A stretch of DNA of 40,137 nucleotides from an uncultured Clostridia bacterium (GCA_945828095.1 CALZOZ010000010.1:1-40137), one strand, 5' to 3'. Numbered from the stretch's first letter, positions 1-8,817 are shown. The notes: generated by a model not told the origin, from the sequence alone. Translations and numbers: made by a program.

Positions 1-90
1 TGGTGCCGGAGACCGGGGTCGAACCGGTACGATCGGTAAGGATCGCAGGATTTTAAGTCCTGTGCGTCTGCCAATTCCGCCACTCCGGCA
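1..90 (-). tRNA. tRNA-Leu (anticodon UAA)
   Basis: Read on the minus strand this is a complete class II tRNA of about 87 nt plus an encoded CCA at positions 3-1. The acceptor arm starts TGCCGGA and closes with TCCGGCA before CCA. The anticodon stem CAGGA/TCCTG encloses the loop CTTAAAA, which gives anticodon TAA. The extra-long variable arm is as expected for leucine. The gene ends exactly at the window edge. It lies 22 nt downstream of tRNA-Asn and probably shares its promoter. Confidence 0.96.
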
Positions 91-112
91 TTCTTTGGGC
101 CTGATTAAATTT

Positions 113-187
113 TGGCTCCGGGGGAGGGGCTCGAACCCTCGACCTTGCGGTTAACAGCCGCCTGCTCCACCATTGAGCTACCCCGGA
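113..187 (-). tRNA. tRNA-Asn (anticodon GUU)
   Basis: On the minus strand the acceptor arm TCCGGGG pairs with CCCCGGA, followed by discriminator G and an encoded CCA at 115-113. The anticodon loop reads CTGTTAA, so the anticodon is GTT. The T-arm contains the usual GGTTCGAGC segment. It is the first gene of a two-tRNA unit with tRNA-Leu. Confidence 0.96.
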
Positions 188-229
188 ACAACTTATTCAT
201 CGGTCTAATCACCGCCGACAACAATAAAG

Positions 230-258
230 ATTATAACCTAAGAGGGGCGATGTGTCAA
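230..258 (-). promoter_or_regulatory. Consensus sigma-A promoter of the tRNA-Asn/tRNA-Leu unit
   Basis: On the minus strand a perfect TTGACA (258-253) and a perfect TATAAT (235-230) are separated by 17 bp, about 40 nt before the tRNA-Asn 5' end. A perfect 8-bp inverted repeat (AAGAGGGG at 240-247 and CCCCTCTT at 259-266) has one arm in the -35/-10 spacer and the other directly upstream of the -35 box. Confidence 0.88.
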
Positions 259-297
259 CCCCTCTTTTGGATTATTTTCTTTTTTTACTCAAAAAAT

Positions 298-1317
298 TTA
301 GTTGAGCATGGTTTCCTCTTTGCGAGAGAGCTCTGCCACTTCTCTGTCCTTCTTAGCATTCTCCGATACTATCTCAAGCTTGGTGCGGTATTTTGCCACT
401 TTTTCCTCATCTCCCAGCTTTTCATAAAGCTTTACCAGTTCTTCCATAGCCTCGGCATTGCTTGGGGAAAATCTGAGTACCTGAAGGAAACTTGCCACCG
501 CCTCATCGTCACGCTCAAGTGCTGCATAAGCCGCTCCCAGATAGTACCACAGCGGCCACCAGTCTGCATACTGGCCTTCAGTATATACGGATAAGGCCTC
601 GATTCCTTCTTCATACTTGCCGGCGAGAACCATATTATATCCCTTCTCTATCTCTACCGGCTGCTCCAGCTGCTCAAGCCTTTGAGCAATCTCCTTTTTA
701 AGTTCTTCATCTGCGCTCAGCTTCATAAAATCTTCCCATGTAAGCTTTGCCTTAATGTACAGCCCCAGATTTACATAGCCGTATCCAAGGAAATAGAAGG
801 CTTCTGCTAGTTGAGGATTTTTCAGAGTGGCAATTTCGAAAGCTTCAAGAGATTCAGCCTTGAACCTTCCAACAAACTCCTCTTCCTCTCCGGCTTCGTA
901 GGCATCCTTGCAGGCTCTGCCGTAGCAGTAATAAGCATTTGCGTTGTCAGGGTCAATCTGCATAGCAGCTCTGAACTGGATGCAGGCATATTCAAAATCA
1001 TTTCTGGCGGCTCCCTCAACGCCGTCAGCAATCAGTCCTTCAGCAAAACGCTTGTCAAATGCTCTGAGGATATAGGCTATATAGTTTTCCTTGTACTGAA
1101 AAGTCGGATCGCAGCCTATTACAAAAGCCATATTTCTGGCGATTGACAGAGTAGAAATACTTTCCAGTTCAGTCTTTCTTATAGGCACCGGCACCCCGGT
1201 CATGATATCTTTAATTCCTGCCCTTTCAAGGTATCCGTCTGAAAGCTCATCAAATATCATTTCCGAAAGATGCGGCGTAAGATACTGGCTTATTCTGTCC
1301 TTTTCCTGTAAATTCAT
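298..1317 (-). CDS. TPR-repeat protein of unknown function
   Basis: This is a 339-residue soluble protein with no signal peptide or membrane segment. Its central and C-terminal parts contain tetratricopeptide-like helix pairs, for example the stretches around IDPDNANAYYCYGRA, NPQLAEAFYFLGYGYVNLG, WWPLWYYLGAAYAAL and SPSNAEAMEELVKLYEKLG. TPR proteins are scaffolds for protein contacts, and the partner cannot be told from the sequence. It is the last gene of the co-directional run after argS and the two radical SAM genes, starting 9 nt beyond the stop of the B12-type gene, so it is probably co-transcribed. No clear terminator follows. Downstream is the tRNA promoter with its own inverted repeat. 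The C-terminal end is highly charged. Confidence 0.85.
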   Translation of the reverse strand: MNLQEKDRISQYLTPHLSEMIFDELSDGYLERAGIKDIMTGVPVPIRKTELESISTLSIARNMAFVIGCDPTFQYKENYIAYILRAFDKRFAEGLIADGVEGAARNDFEYACIQFRAAMQIDPDNANAYYCYGRACKDAYEAGEEEEFVGRFKAESLEAFEIATLKNPQLAEAFYFLGYGYVNLGLYIKAKLTWEDFMKLSADEELKKEIAQRLEQLEQPVEIEKGYNMVLAGKYEEGIEALSVYTEGQYADWWPLWYYLGAAYAALERDDEAVASFLQVLRFSPSNAEAMEELVKLYEKLGDEEKVAKYRTKLEIVSENAKKDREVAELSRKEETMLN

Positions 1318-1326
1318 TCTTTTAAC

Positions 1327-2844
1327 CTACCGGGGTAATTCCCAGCCCTTTCTCAAAAATCTTTTAAATATCTCCGGGTTCGTGCTTCTCTTCATGTCAG
1401 CTTCCAGAAGTTCTCTGGTTTTATCTTTTATATCTGATGCCTCGCCCCCAAGGCTTGCTGCAAACTCCAATAAAATTCTGTATTGGTCCTCTTTTTTCCT
1501 ATCTCTGTGCTGATAGCCTTTTTCGTAGTAAAAGTCCGCCAGCTTTTCATAAAATCCAAAAGCGCCAAGATTTACTGACTTAATCAGAAACTCCATGGTT
1601 TCCTCAAAGCCGCCCCGGTTATAGTAGATGTCCACCATGTTTTCAATCATCTTAAGGTGTACCAGTTCTTCCGCACTGATATAATCCGTGGAAATAACCT
1701 CATAAGGCGCATGACTGCGGTATTTGATTCCATGTGCCTCAATCTGGCTGCTCATCGGTGTGCCTCTAAGCACCTTGAGAAATCCCAGCTGGAGCATGTC
1801 TGCCCTGAGATCATATACCTTATCAAAAGACCTGGCAAAAATCTCGTAACTTTCATAAGGAAGCCCTGCGATCAAATCCACATGGGTGTGTATATTTCCC
1901 AGTTTCATGAGCCTTTCCGTATTGTAGAGCACGGGATAAACATTTTCCTTGCGTCCTATGGCTGCCAATGTCGGCGGATTGGTGGACTGAATTCCTATCT
2001 CCATCTGGAAAAGTCCTTTCCTGGCGCCGCTGAGCAGTCTTAACGTTCTGTCATCCAGCAGATCTGCACATATCTCGAAGTGGAAATTGGTCACACCGTT
2101 ATCGTTGTCAATAAGGTACTTGAAAATCTCGTAGGCTCTGTCCGGCCTGCAGTTAAAGGTTCTGTCGATAAACTTCACCTGCATAGGCTTTTTATAGAGG
2201 AAATACCCAAGTTCGCTTTTAACCCTGTCCATATCCAGAAACCGCACCGAAGTCTCAGTGGATGAAAGACAATAGGAGCATCTGAAAGGACATCCCCTTG
2301 ATGATTCATAGTACACTACCCTGTCATCCTCACAGTCGAGAATGGAGTACGGGAAAGGTATGAGGTTAAAGTCCATAGGCTCCAGAAGGGCGTTTACATA
2401 AATTTTGCCGTCCTGACGGTAAATCAGTCCGGGAACAGTGTCAAAACGCCTGTCAGGGCTCTCCAGCACCTGACACAGCCTGTAGAACGGATACTCACCT
2501 TCTCCGCATATTATATAATCAGCCCAGGAGTTTTCCTTCATGAACTCCGGACCATCGAAGCTGACCTCCGGCCCGCCCGCCAGTATTTTCATTTCCGGCC
2601 GGGCCTCCTTCAAATCACGGGCCAGCACCTTTATCTGTTCAATATTCCATATGTAACAGGAAAAGCAAACCATATCATAGTTTGCTCTTACCAGTTCCGA
2701 GAAAATATATCCCGGGTCGTTATTTATCGTAAATTCGCGCACCTCAATATGGCTGTTTTCCCCTGCAACCACCGTGTAAAGGTACTTCAGCGCAAGATTG
2801 GAGTGTACATATTTTGAATTTAATGTAGTGAGTAAAATTTTCAT
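1327..2844 (-). CDS. B12-binding-domain radical SAM protein (DUF4080-like)
   Basis: About 505 residues from the ATG at 2844, which overlaps the TAA of the upstream radical SAM gene in the arrangement TAATG. A longer frame reaches 2895 but lies inside the neighbour. The N-terminus (MKILLTTLNSKYVHSNLALKY) and the following GGPEVSFDGPEF segment resemble the cobalamin-binding Rossmann domain of this family. The iron-sulfur motif C-PFR-C-SY-C (CX3CX2C, in the segment SSRGCPFRCSYC) gives the radical SAM core. The GIQSTN segment and the C-terminal DUF4080-type region match family members from Clostridia. Members are presumed to do radical chemistry on unknown substrates, some being B12-dependent methyltransferases. 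The substrate is not known here. The one-base stop/start overlap implies translational coupling to the preceding gene. Confidence 0.86.
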   Translation of the reverse strand: MKILLTTLNSKYVHSNLALKYLYTVVAGENSHIEVREFTINNDPGYIFSELVRANYDMVCFSCYIWNIEQIKVLARDLKEARPEMKILAGGPEVSFDGPEFMKENSWADYIICGEGEYPFYRLCQVLESPDRRFDTVPGLIYRQDGKIYVNALLEPMDFNLIPFPYSILDCEDDRVVYYESSRGCPFRCSYCLSSTETSVRFLDMDRVKSELGYFLYKKPMQVKFIDRTFNCRPDRAYEIFKYLIDNDNGVTNFHFEICADLLDDRTLRLLSGARKGLFQMEIGIQSTNPPTLAAIGRKENVYPVLYNTERLMKLGNIHTHVDLIAGLPYESYEIFARSFDKVYDLRADMLQLGFLKVLRGTPMSSQIEAHGIKYRSHAPYEVISTDYISAEELVHLKMIENMVDIYYNRGGFEETMEFLIKSVNLGAFGFYEKLADFYYEKGYQHRDRKKEDQYRILLEFAASLGGEASDIKDKTRELLEADMKRSTNPEIFKRFLRKGWELPR

Positions 2845-3716
2845 TACAGCATTCTGAACCTTTCGTCCTTGAGCAGTCCCCGATTCTCCATACACCTTTT
2901 GAGAGAGGCAATCATGGACTCATTATCCATTGGCAGATTTCCTCTCAGCGAAACATAGTTTGATGCGTGATTGCTTCTGAAAACGCAAGGCTTTGAAGGT
3001 CGTGCATACTGGAGCATGAGGCAGGTTTCTGCCAGCACCTCCTCGGCAGTCAGCAGCTTGAATTTTCCCTCTCTGTAGTCGTCAAGCAGCGGTGCAGGCG
3101 GCTGCAGCATGAGGGTAAGAAGACTTACATATGAGGCGTTCATCTCAGCAATCATCTTTCCTGTTTCGATAGCGTGCTCTTCCCAGTCATCAGGACCTGC
3201 AAGGCCGCTGATAAAGGTTACCGAGGTTTTTATACCGGCTTTTTCCAGCCGCTGAACTCCCTCGATCAGTTCCTCTCTTGTCTCGCCTTTATTCACTTTA
3301 TCGAGAATTTTCTGGCTTCCGGATTCTGCACCGATGTAAACCATTTCAAGTCCGTGCTCTTTAAGCTCACGAAGTTCCTCGTCAGTCTTTCTGATGACAT
3401 CTGTGGCTCTGCCGTAGGTAGTAACTCTTTCGCATTCAGGGAAATGCTCCTTGATATAGTCCAGAATAACCAGCAGCTTGTGATTAGCCAGACACAGGGC
3501 ATCGCCGTCACAAAGGAAGATTCTCTCAACCCTGTTGTAGTGACTTCTAGCCCATGCCAGATCCTCCAGCACTTCTTCAGGTTTTCTGACCTTAAACTGC
3601 TTTGCCTTGTACATGTTACAGAATGTACACTTGTTATGAGAGCAGCCTATGGTCACCTGCACCAGCAGACTGTAAGCTTCGCTTGGGGGTCTGTATATAT
3701 CGCCAATATATCGCAT
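2844..3716 (-). CDS. Radical SAM protein with CX4CX2C cluster motif
   Basis: This 290-residue protein starts MRYIGDIYRPPSEAYSL. Near residue 25 the segment IGCSHNKCTFCNMYK supplies three cysteines spaced CX4CX2C, instead of the textbook CX3CX2C. Further radical SAM features follow: FLCDGDAL, YIGAESGSQKILDKVNKG (the GE/ES-type SAM-binding region) and TFISGLAGPDDWEEHA. I recall clostridial relatives with this same cysteine spacing, annotated only as radical SAM proteins, so the reaction is unknown. The start has a good AAGGAG site 7 nt upstream. It precedes and overlaps the B12-type radical SAM gene by one base, so the two may work on the same pathway. Confidence 0.85.
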   Translation of the reverse strand: MRYIGDIYRPPSEAYSLLVQVTIGCSHNKCTFCNMYKAKQFKVRKPEEVLEDLAWARSHYNRVERIFLCDGDALCLANHKLLVILDYIKEHFPECERVTTYGRATDVIRKTDEELRELKEHGLEMVYIGAESGSQKILDKVNKGETREELIEGVQRLEKAGIKTSVTFISGLAGPDDWEEHAIETGKMIAEMNASYVSLLTLMLQPPAPLLDDYREGKFKLLTAEEVLAETCLMLQYARPSKPCVFRSNHASNYVSLRGNLPMDNESMIASLKRCMENRGLLKDERFRML

Positions 3717-3764
3717 ATTCGTTCTCCTTTTTCAAGCTGTAATTTACGTGGAAGCGAAGGTGTG

Positions 3765-5489
3765 CTACATTCTTTCAGGGGCTTCCATTCCCAGCAGAGC
3801 AAGACCGTTCTTTATAGCTGTCTTAGCTGAAATTACCAGCGCAAGCTTAGCGGCCTTTTCTTCCTCATTGTCGACGAGGATATGCTCATCGTGATAGAAA
3901 CGGTTAAAGCTCTGTGCGATGTCAACAATGTGTCTTGTCACGATGGAAGGCTCAAACTTTTCACCTGCCTCAGCCACAACCTGAGGTAATCTGTAAAGAA
4001 GTTTAGCCAATGCGTAGGAGCTTTCGCCTGTCAGATACTTTGCATCTACTCCTGCGAGACCCTTTTCCATAGCCTTCTTAACCGCTTCCTCTCCTGCGTT
4101 TCTCAGAACGCTGGCGCATCTTGCATATGTGTACTGAACATAAGGACCTGTCTCGCCGTTAAAGTCAAGAACCTTGCTCCAAGAGAAAACATAGTCCTTA
4201 ATTCTGTTGTTTGAAAGCTCATTGAATATAACTGCGCCGATACCAACCTGACGGGCTGTTTCGTCGATGTTGTCTGTATTAACGCCTTTTTCTCTGATGA
4301 TTTCCTTTGTCTGTTCTACGGCTCTGTTAAGAACATCCTCCAGGAAAACAACTCTGCCGTGTCTTGTGGACATGGTTCCGTCCTCAAGGCTTACAAGGCC
4401 GAAAGGCACATGTACGCAGTCTCTTGCCCATTCATATCCCATGAGTTCAAGAATCTGAATCCACTGCTGGAAGTGAAGGTTCTGCTGTGAAGCAACTACG
4501 TAAATATTCTTGTAGAAATCGTAGGTTTCCTTTCTGTAAACGGCTGCCGCAATGTCTCTTGTAATGTAGAGAGTGGAACCGTCTGACTTGGTAATCAGTG
4601 CAACACCGAGACCATACTTTTCAAGGTCAACGATATGAGCTCCTCTTGATTCTTCCAGAAGTCCCTTTTCCTCAAGCTCCTTTACGAAACGAGGCATCTT
4701 GTCGGAGTAGAAGCTTTCTCCGTTGTATGAGTCGAATTCGATGCCCAGCATCTTGTATACTCTGTTGAATTCCTTAAGGCTCTCATCTCTGAACCACTGC
4801 CAAAGCTCAACCTCTTCAGGTTCGCCGTGCTCCAGCTTTGTAAAGATTTCTCTTGCCTCATCATCGAGCTCAGGATGTTTCTCAACTTCTTCATGGAACT
4901 TGGTGTAGTAACCGAGAAGTGTCTTGATAGGCTCATTGATTACATCTTCCTTGTTGCCCCAGTGTCTGTATGCGCAGATCATCTTGCCGAACTGAGTTCC
5001 GTAGTCGCCCAGGTGATTGATTCTGATTACATTATAACCTAAGGCATCGTAAATCTTATAAATTGAGTTTCCGATAACCGTACTTCTGATGTGTCCTATG
5101 TGGAAAGGCTTTGCAATGTTAGGGGATGAATACTCTACAATTACAGTCTTTCCGCCGCCGATTTCACTTCTTCCGAAGCCTTCGCCTTTCTCAAGAACAT
5201 CTTCTACTACATCCTTTACGAATTCCTCCTTGGAAATGAACATGTTAACATATGCGTTTACCTGCTCAACCTTTTCAAAAATTTCGTTGTCTGCAATTTT
5301 TTCTGCAATGTTCTTTGCAATCAGAGGCGGTGCCTTTCTCATAACCTTTGCAAGCTTAAAGCATGGGAAAGCGTAATCTCCCATCTTTGAGTCCTGCGGT
5401 ACTTCTATCATGCTCTGAATTTCAGAAAGCTCCAAGTCGGTAACTTCTGCCGCAATGAGCTTGGCGATTTCATCTTTAAAATTTACCAT
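3765..5489 (-). CDS. argS: Arginyl-tRNA synthetase
   Basis: A 574-residue class I synthetase that charges tRNA-Arg with arginine in the cytoplasm. The N-terminal additional domain is followed by SSPNIAKPFHIGHIRST, with the HIGH signature at residues 130-133. The KMSKS-equivalent is the divergent DGTMSTRHGRV, as is usual for ArgRS. The C-terminal DALR anticodon-binding domain contains YTYARCASVLRNA and ends LLGMEAPERM. Length is normal for the family. The ATG overlaps the stop of the DUF523 gene by 7 nt (ATGGTAA), so the two are translationally coupled. No T-box leader is visible upstream. Confidence 0.97.
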   Translation of the reverse strand: MVNFKDEIAKLIAAEVTDLELSEIQSMIEVPQDSKMGDYAFPCFKLAKVMRKAPPLIAKNIAEKIADNEIFEKVEQVNAYVNMFISKEEFVKDVVEDVLEKGEGFGRSEIGGGKTVIVEYSSPNIAKPFHIGHIRSTVIGNSIYKIYDALGYNVIRINHLGDYGTQFGKMICAYRHWGNKEDVINEPIKTLLGYYTKFHEEVEKHPELDDEAREIFTKLEHGEPEEVELWQWFRDESLKEFNRVYKMLGIEFDSYNGESFYSDKMPRFVKELEEKGLLEESRGAHIVDLEKYGLGVALITKSDGSTLYITRDIAAAVYRKETYDFYKNIYVVASQQNLHFQQWIQILELMGYEWARDCVHVPFGLVSLEDGTMSTRHGRVVFLEDVLNRAVEQTKEIIREKGVNTDNIDETARQVGIGAVIFNELSNNRIKDYVFSWSKVLDFNGETGPYVQYTYARCASVLRNAGEEAVKKAMEKGLAGVDAKYLTGESSYALAKLLYRLPQVVAEAGEKFEPSIVTRHIVDIAQSFNRFYHDEHILVDNEEEKAAKLALVISAKTAIKNGLALLGMEAPERM

Positions 5490-5923
5490 TTTATCTTCTC
5501 CTTCTCAGTTATTATTTCTACTCCCAGTCTCTTGAGCATTCCTGCAAAAACACCGTTTCCTTCAGTCAGCGTTCCCGAAAACGTTCCGTCATATATCTGA
5601 CCTATGCCGCAGGACGGGCTGTTTGCCTTCAGGATTGCCCCTTCGATTTCTTCCCCGGAGATTCTTGCCATCTCCATGCAGGACTTCAGGGAAATATCAG
5701 CGCCTCTCACAAAGGCATCTGTAACATCTTTCCCCTCTTTAGTCAGTATGCTTGCTCCCACCCTTTCGGCAGGCGGTCTTGGTGTCGGCAGCTTCCCTGC
5801 ACTTTCCGGGCAGACCGTTACATACTTGTGATTTTTGCAGAATTCCACAACCTCTTCATTGAGGTTGTTTCCTCCGTTGTATTTGCAATTTTGCCCTAAA
5901 AGGCATGCACTGACAATATACAT
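5483..5923 (-). CDS. DUF523 family protein (YbbK-like)
   Basis: The 146-residue product has the full family signature: SACLLGQNCKYNGGNN at the N-terminus, CPESAGKLPTPRPPAER in the middle, and the SPSCGIGQIYDGTF segment. The conserved cysteines (around residues 8, 13, 38 and 104) suggest metal or cluster binding or a redox role, but the function of the family is not established. The gene starts 4 nt after mutS2, with its AAGGAG site inside the last mutS2 codons, and overlaps argS at its end. It therefore sits in the middle of the zapA-mutS2-argS run. Confidence 0.9.
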   Translation of the reverse strand: MYIVSACLLGQNCKYNGGNNLNEEVVEFCKNHKYVTVCPESAGKLPTPRPPAERVGASILTKEGKDVTDAFVRGADISLKSCMEMARISGEEIEGAILKANSPSCGIGQIYDGTFSGTLTEGNGVFAGMLKRLGVEIITEKEKIKW

Positions 5924-5927
5924 TCTA

Positions 5928-8303
5928 TTACTCCTTAAGCTTTACTATTGTTACTCCTTCTCCGCCCTCGTTGTATGAACCTTTGCGGAAAGATGCAACC
6001 AGCTTATTTCGTTTGAAAAGCTGCCTGAGGCCTTCTTTAAGAATCCCCTGACCGCGGCCGTGAATTACAGTTACCTCCTTAAGACCCGCCATATACGCAT
6101 CATCCAGATATTTTTCCACCTCCATGGTGGCATCCTCCAGATTTTTCCCTACCACATTAACCGAGGTGGAAACTGCCATGGCTTTGGCTCTGTAGAGATT
6201 TCCGTAGTGGCTGCCGCCTTTCTTGCTTTTGCCGCTTTTCTTCTCATTTATCAACATCAGATCGCTGATGTTGACATTAATTTTCATTATGCCGACCTTT
6301 ACCATCAGGTCGCCCTTTTCATCAGGCAGGGTCAGAACTTCTCCCGTCTGATCCAGCGTCAGTAATCTGACCTTGTCCCCTGCCTGAACATCATCTATGC
6401 TTACAGGGTTTTCATTGACCTCGCGAACTATTCCATCCTGATATTTGCTTTCGGTCTCCTTAAGTCGTCGCCTGCCCTGTTCAAGGCGTTTGTTCCGCTC
6501 TCCCAGACTCTGTACCTTGGAAAGCTCTCGCAGCTCCTTCTGTACCTCAGAGGCTGTGTCTTTTGCCTCCTTAATGATGGCTCGGGCCTCTTCCTTGGCC
6601 TGCTGAAGCGCCTCTCGCTCCCTCTTTTCAAGAAGCTTTTCTCTTCGCTGAAGTTCCTCCTGCTGCTTTCGCATAGAGGCTGCCAAAGCCATTGCCTCGT
6701 CCCTTTCGTCCTCAGCCCGCTTCTTATCTGCCTCGATGGCCGAAAGCACATCCTCGAACTCAATGTCGCCCTTTTCCAGAAGATCATTTGCTCTGTCGAT
6801 GATTTCTGACGGTAATCCCAGTTTCTTTGAGATCTCAAAGGCATTGGATTTTCCCGGTACTCCTATGGAAAGCCTGTAAGTCGGGCTCAATGTTTCCACA
6901 TTGAATTCCATGGAGGCGTTTTCTACCCCCGGCGTGGAAATAGCGTATTTTTTAAGCTCATTGTAGTGGGTGGTTGCAACAGTCTGTGCTCCCTGAGAAG
7001 CCAGCCTTTCCAGAATGGCTATGGCAAGGGCCGCACCCTCTGTAGGGTCTGTTCCCGCCCCCAGCTCATCGAGAAGCACCAGTGTTCCCCTTTCAGCCTT
7101 TTCCACCAGTTCCACCGTGTTCCTCATGTGAGAGGAAAAGGTGCTCAGGCTCTGCTCGATACTCTGTTCGTCGCCTATATCAGCAAAAATATCCTTGTAT
7201 ACCGGCATTCTGCTGGTGCCTGCCGCCGGAATGTGAAGTCCGCTCTGGCACATCATGGCCAGAAGACCGATAGTCTTAAGTGTGACCGTCTTGCCTCCGG
7301 TGTTAGGTCCGGTAATTACCAGTGTGTCGTATACTTTGCCTATTGACACATTTATAGGCACCACTTTCTTCGGGTCAATTAGCGGATGTCTGGCTGCCCC
7401 CAGATCAAGGTATCCGTCTTCGTCTATAGCCGGTTCCTCAGCCTTCATCATGCAGGAAAGCTTTCCCTTTGCAAAAATCACATCCAAATCTATAAGCAGT
7501 TTCTGGTTGTTCATTATATCATGGAAATGTTCCGCCACATTGGATGAAAGCTCTGCCAGAATTCTGTCTATCTCGGCTTTTTCCGCCAGTTCCAGCTCAC
7601 GCAGCTTATTGTTGAGTTCCACTATTACCTGCGGTTCTATAAACAGCGTTGCCCCGCTTCCCGACTGGTCGTGGACGATTCCCGGCACCTTGCTTCTGTT
7701 TTCGGCTTTTACAGGGACTACATACCTGCCGTCTCTCATGGTAACGATGGCATCCTGCAGATAGGTTTTGCTTGTGCTGGAGTTCAGAATGCTGTTAAGC
7801 CTGTTTCTGATAGCATCGTTCTGTCTCACGATATCTCTTCTGATATTTCTGAGCTCCGGCGATGCACTGTCTGCCATTTCATCCTCAGAAAGAATGCATC
7901 TGTCGATTCTCTCTGCAAGTCTTGGGAAAGTTACAATCACCTCTGCCATGCCGTTTATAATAGGCAGCGGCGGCAGATCGCTCTTCAGGAAAGTCACCAC
8001 ATTTGATGCTACCTTCAGATTGTACAGCACCTGTAAAAGCTGCCTCATGGTAAGGCTGCCTCCCTTTCGGGCCAGGTGCATGGCGTTTTCTATGTCGTAA
8101 ATCTGTCCTACAGGCAGACTCCCTTTTCGGACAATAACGCTGACCGCCTCGGTAGTCTCTGCCAGATACTCTCTTATCTCCGCCGCATTATCCGACGGTG
8201 TGAGGGCTTTAAGCTTTTCCTTCGCCATTTCCGAGCCGGCCTGAGAGCTTAAAAGTTCTATTATTTTGTTGTACTCTAAAACCTTCAGTCCCTTTTTATT
8301 CAT
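5928..8303 (-). CDS. mutS2: MutS2 ATPase with C-terminal Smr domain
   Basis: The 791-residue protein has the MutS2 layout: MutS-type core and lever helices, then an ATPase with Walker A GPNTGGKT near residue 334, Walker B LVLLDELGAGTDPTEG and STFSSHM. A long coiled coil follows (about residues 510-630), then a KOW-like segment, then an Smr domain with VIHGRGQGILKEGL near the end. MutS2 proteins act on branched DNA and, in some Firmicutes, on collided ribosomes. In this Smr domain the usual LDxR motif is replaced by VNVV (in VNVVGKNLEDA), and the HGxGTG motif is HGRGQG. The gene follows zapA by 20 nt, a common clostridial and bacillar pairing. Confidence 0.96.
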   Translation of the reverse strand: MNKKGLKVLEYNKIIELLSSQAGSEMAKEKLKALTPSDNAAEIREYLAETTEAVSVIVRKGSLPVGQIYDIENAMHLARKGGSLTMRQLLQVLYNLKVASNVVTFLKSDLPPLPIINGMAEVIVTFPRLAERIDRCILSEDEMADSASPELRNIRRDIVRQNDAIRNRLNSILNSSTSKTYLQDAIVTMRDGRYVVPVKAENRSKVPGIVHDQSGSGATLFIEPQVIVELNNKLRELELAEKAEIDRILAELSSNVAEHFHDIMNNQKLLIDLDVIFAKGKLSCMMKAEEPAIDEDGYLDLGAARHPLIDPKKVVPINVSIGKVYDTLVITGPNTGGKTVTLKTIGLLAMMCQSGLHIPAAGTSRMPVYKDIFADIGDEQSIEQSLSTFSSHMRNTVELVEKAERGTLVLLDELGAGTDPTEGAALAIAILERLASQGAQTVATTHYNELKKYAISTPGVENASMEFNVETLSPTYRLSIGVPGKSNAFEISKKLGLPSEIIDRANDLLEKGDIEFEDVLSAIEADKKRAEDERDEAMALAASMRKQQEELQRREKLLEKREREALQQAKEEARAIIKEAKDTASEVQKELRELSKVQSLGERNKRLEQGRRRLKETESKYQDGIVREVNENPVSIDDVQAGDKVRLLTLDQTGEVLTLPDEKGDLMVKVGIMKINVNISDLMLINEKKSGKSKKGGSHYGNLYRAKAMAVSTSVNVVGKNLEDATMEVEKYLDDAYMAGLKEVTVIHGRGQGILKEGLRQLFKRNKLVASFRKGSYNEGGEGVTIVKLKE

Positions 8304-8323
8304 TCTTCTTATCCGTTTATTAT

Positions 8324-8794
8324 TTAAAAGTTGTTTTCCTTTAACTTCTCAAGCTGATCCTTCAGCCTGATGTTTTCCATCTGAACATCAAAGTATGAGC
8401 TTTCAAATTCGCTGCAGCGTTCTTCAAGCTGCCTGCACTTTTCTTCCAGCTCCTTCATGTCCTCGCTGGCCTTGCTGGCGCCTTCCTTGTACTGAACAAA
8501 GCTCTTTTTTGCTTCATCCCACATCTTCAGGTAATTCTCAGCGTCCTTTTCCAGCTGTGCCTTTTCTTCCTTGACTCTGGCCGTTTCCTCTCTGGCGCTG
8601 AAAAGCTCGTCGGCTATGTTAATAGATGCGAGCACCGCCAGTGAGCCGGGGATACTGGAAGAAAAGAACCTGCTTATTTCGCGCATCTTGCCGTCTACAT
8701 AATCAGCGATTTCAATGATTGTTTCTTCATCTCTTTCGCCTGAGATGGTATATTCCTGCCCGTAAATTCTCACTTTTACTTTGTTGTCTTCCAT
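8324..8794 (-). CDS. zapA: Cell division protein ZapA
   Basis: About 156 residues from the ATG at 8794. This start follows a strong AAAGGAGG site and gives MEDNKVKVRIYGQEYTISG, the normal ZapA N-terminus. An in-frame ATG at 8827 has no such site. The globular domain includes YVDGKMREISRF and the LAVLASINIADELF helix. The rest, from about residue 75, is predicted coiled coil rich in Glu and Lys, roughly doubling the length of short bacillar ZapA (about 85 residues). ZapA binds and bundles FtsZ filaments at mid-cell. It is separated from the dcw operon by pheST and a GNAT gene, but it is on the same strand. Confidence 0.92.
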   Translation of the reverse strand: MEDNKVKVRIYGQEYTISGERDEETIIEIADYVDGKMREISRFFSSSIPGSLAVLASINIADELFSAREETARVKEEKAQLEKDAENYLKMWDEAKKSFVQYKEGASKASEDMKELEEKCRQLEERCSEFESSYFDVQMENIRLKDQLEKLKENNF

Positions 8795-8817
8795 GTCATC
8801 CTCCTTTTTCTGCGCTA

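Noticed and set aside
811..1146. Plus-strand ORF within the TPR gene
   Set aside because: It is an antisense shadow of a clear minus-strand gene without its own ribosome binding site. The many similar ORFs opposite the dcw genes were rejected for the same reason.
2845..2895. 17-codon N-terminal extension of the B12 radical SAM gene
   Set aside because: It lies inside the preceding gene. The TAATG overlap and the canonical MKILLTTLNSKY start support 2844.
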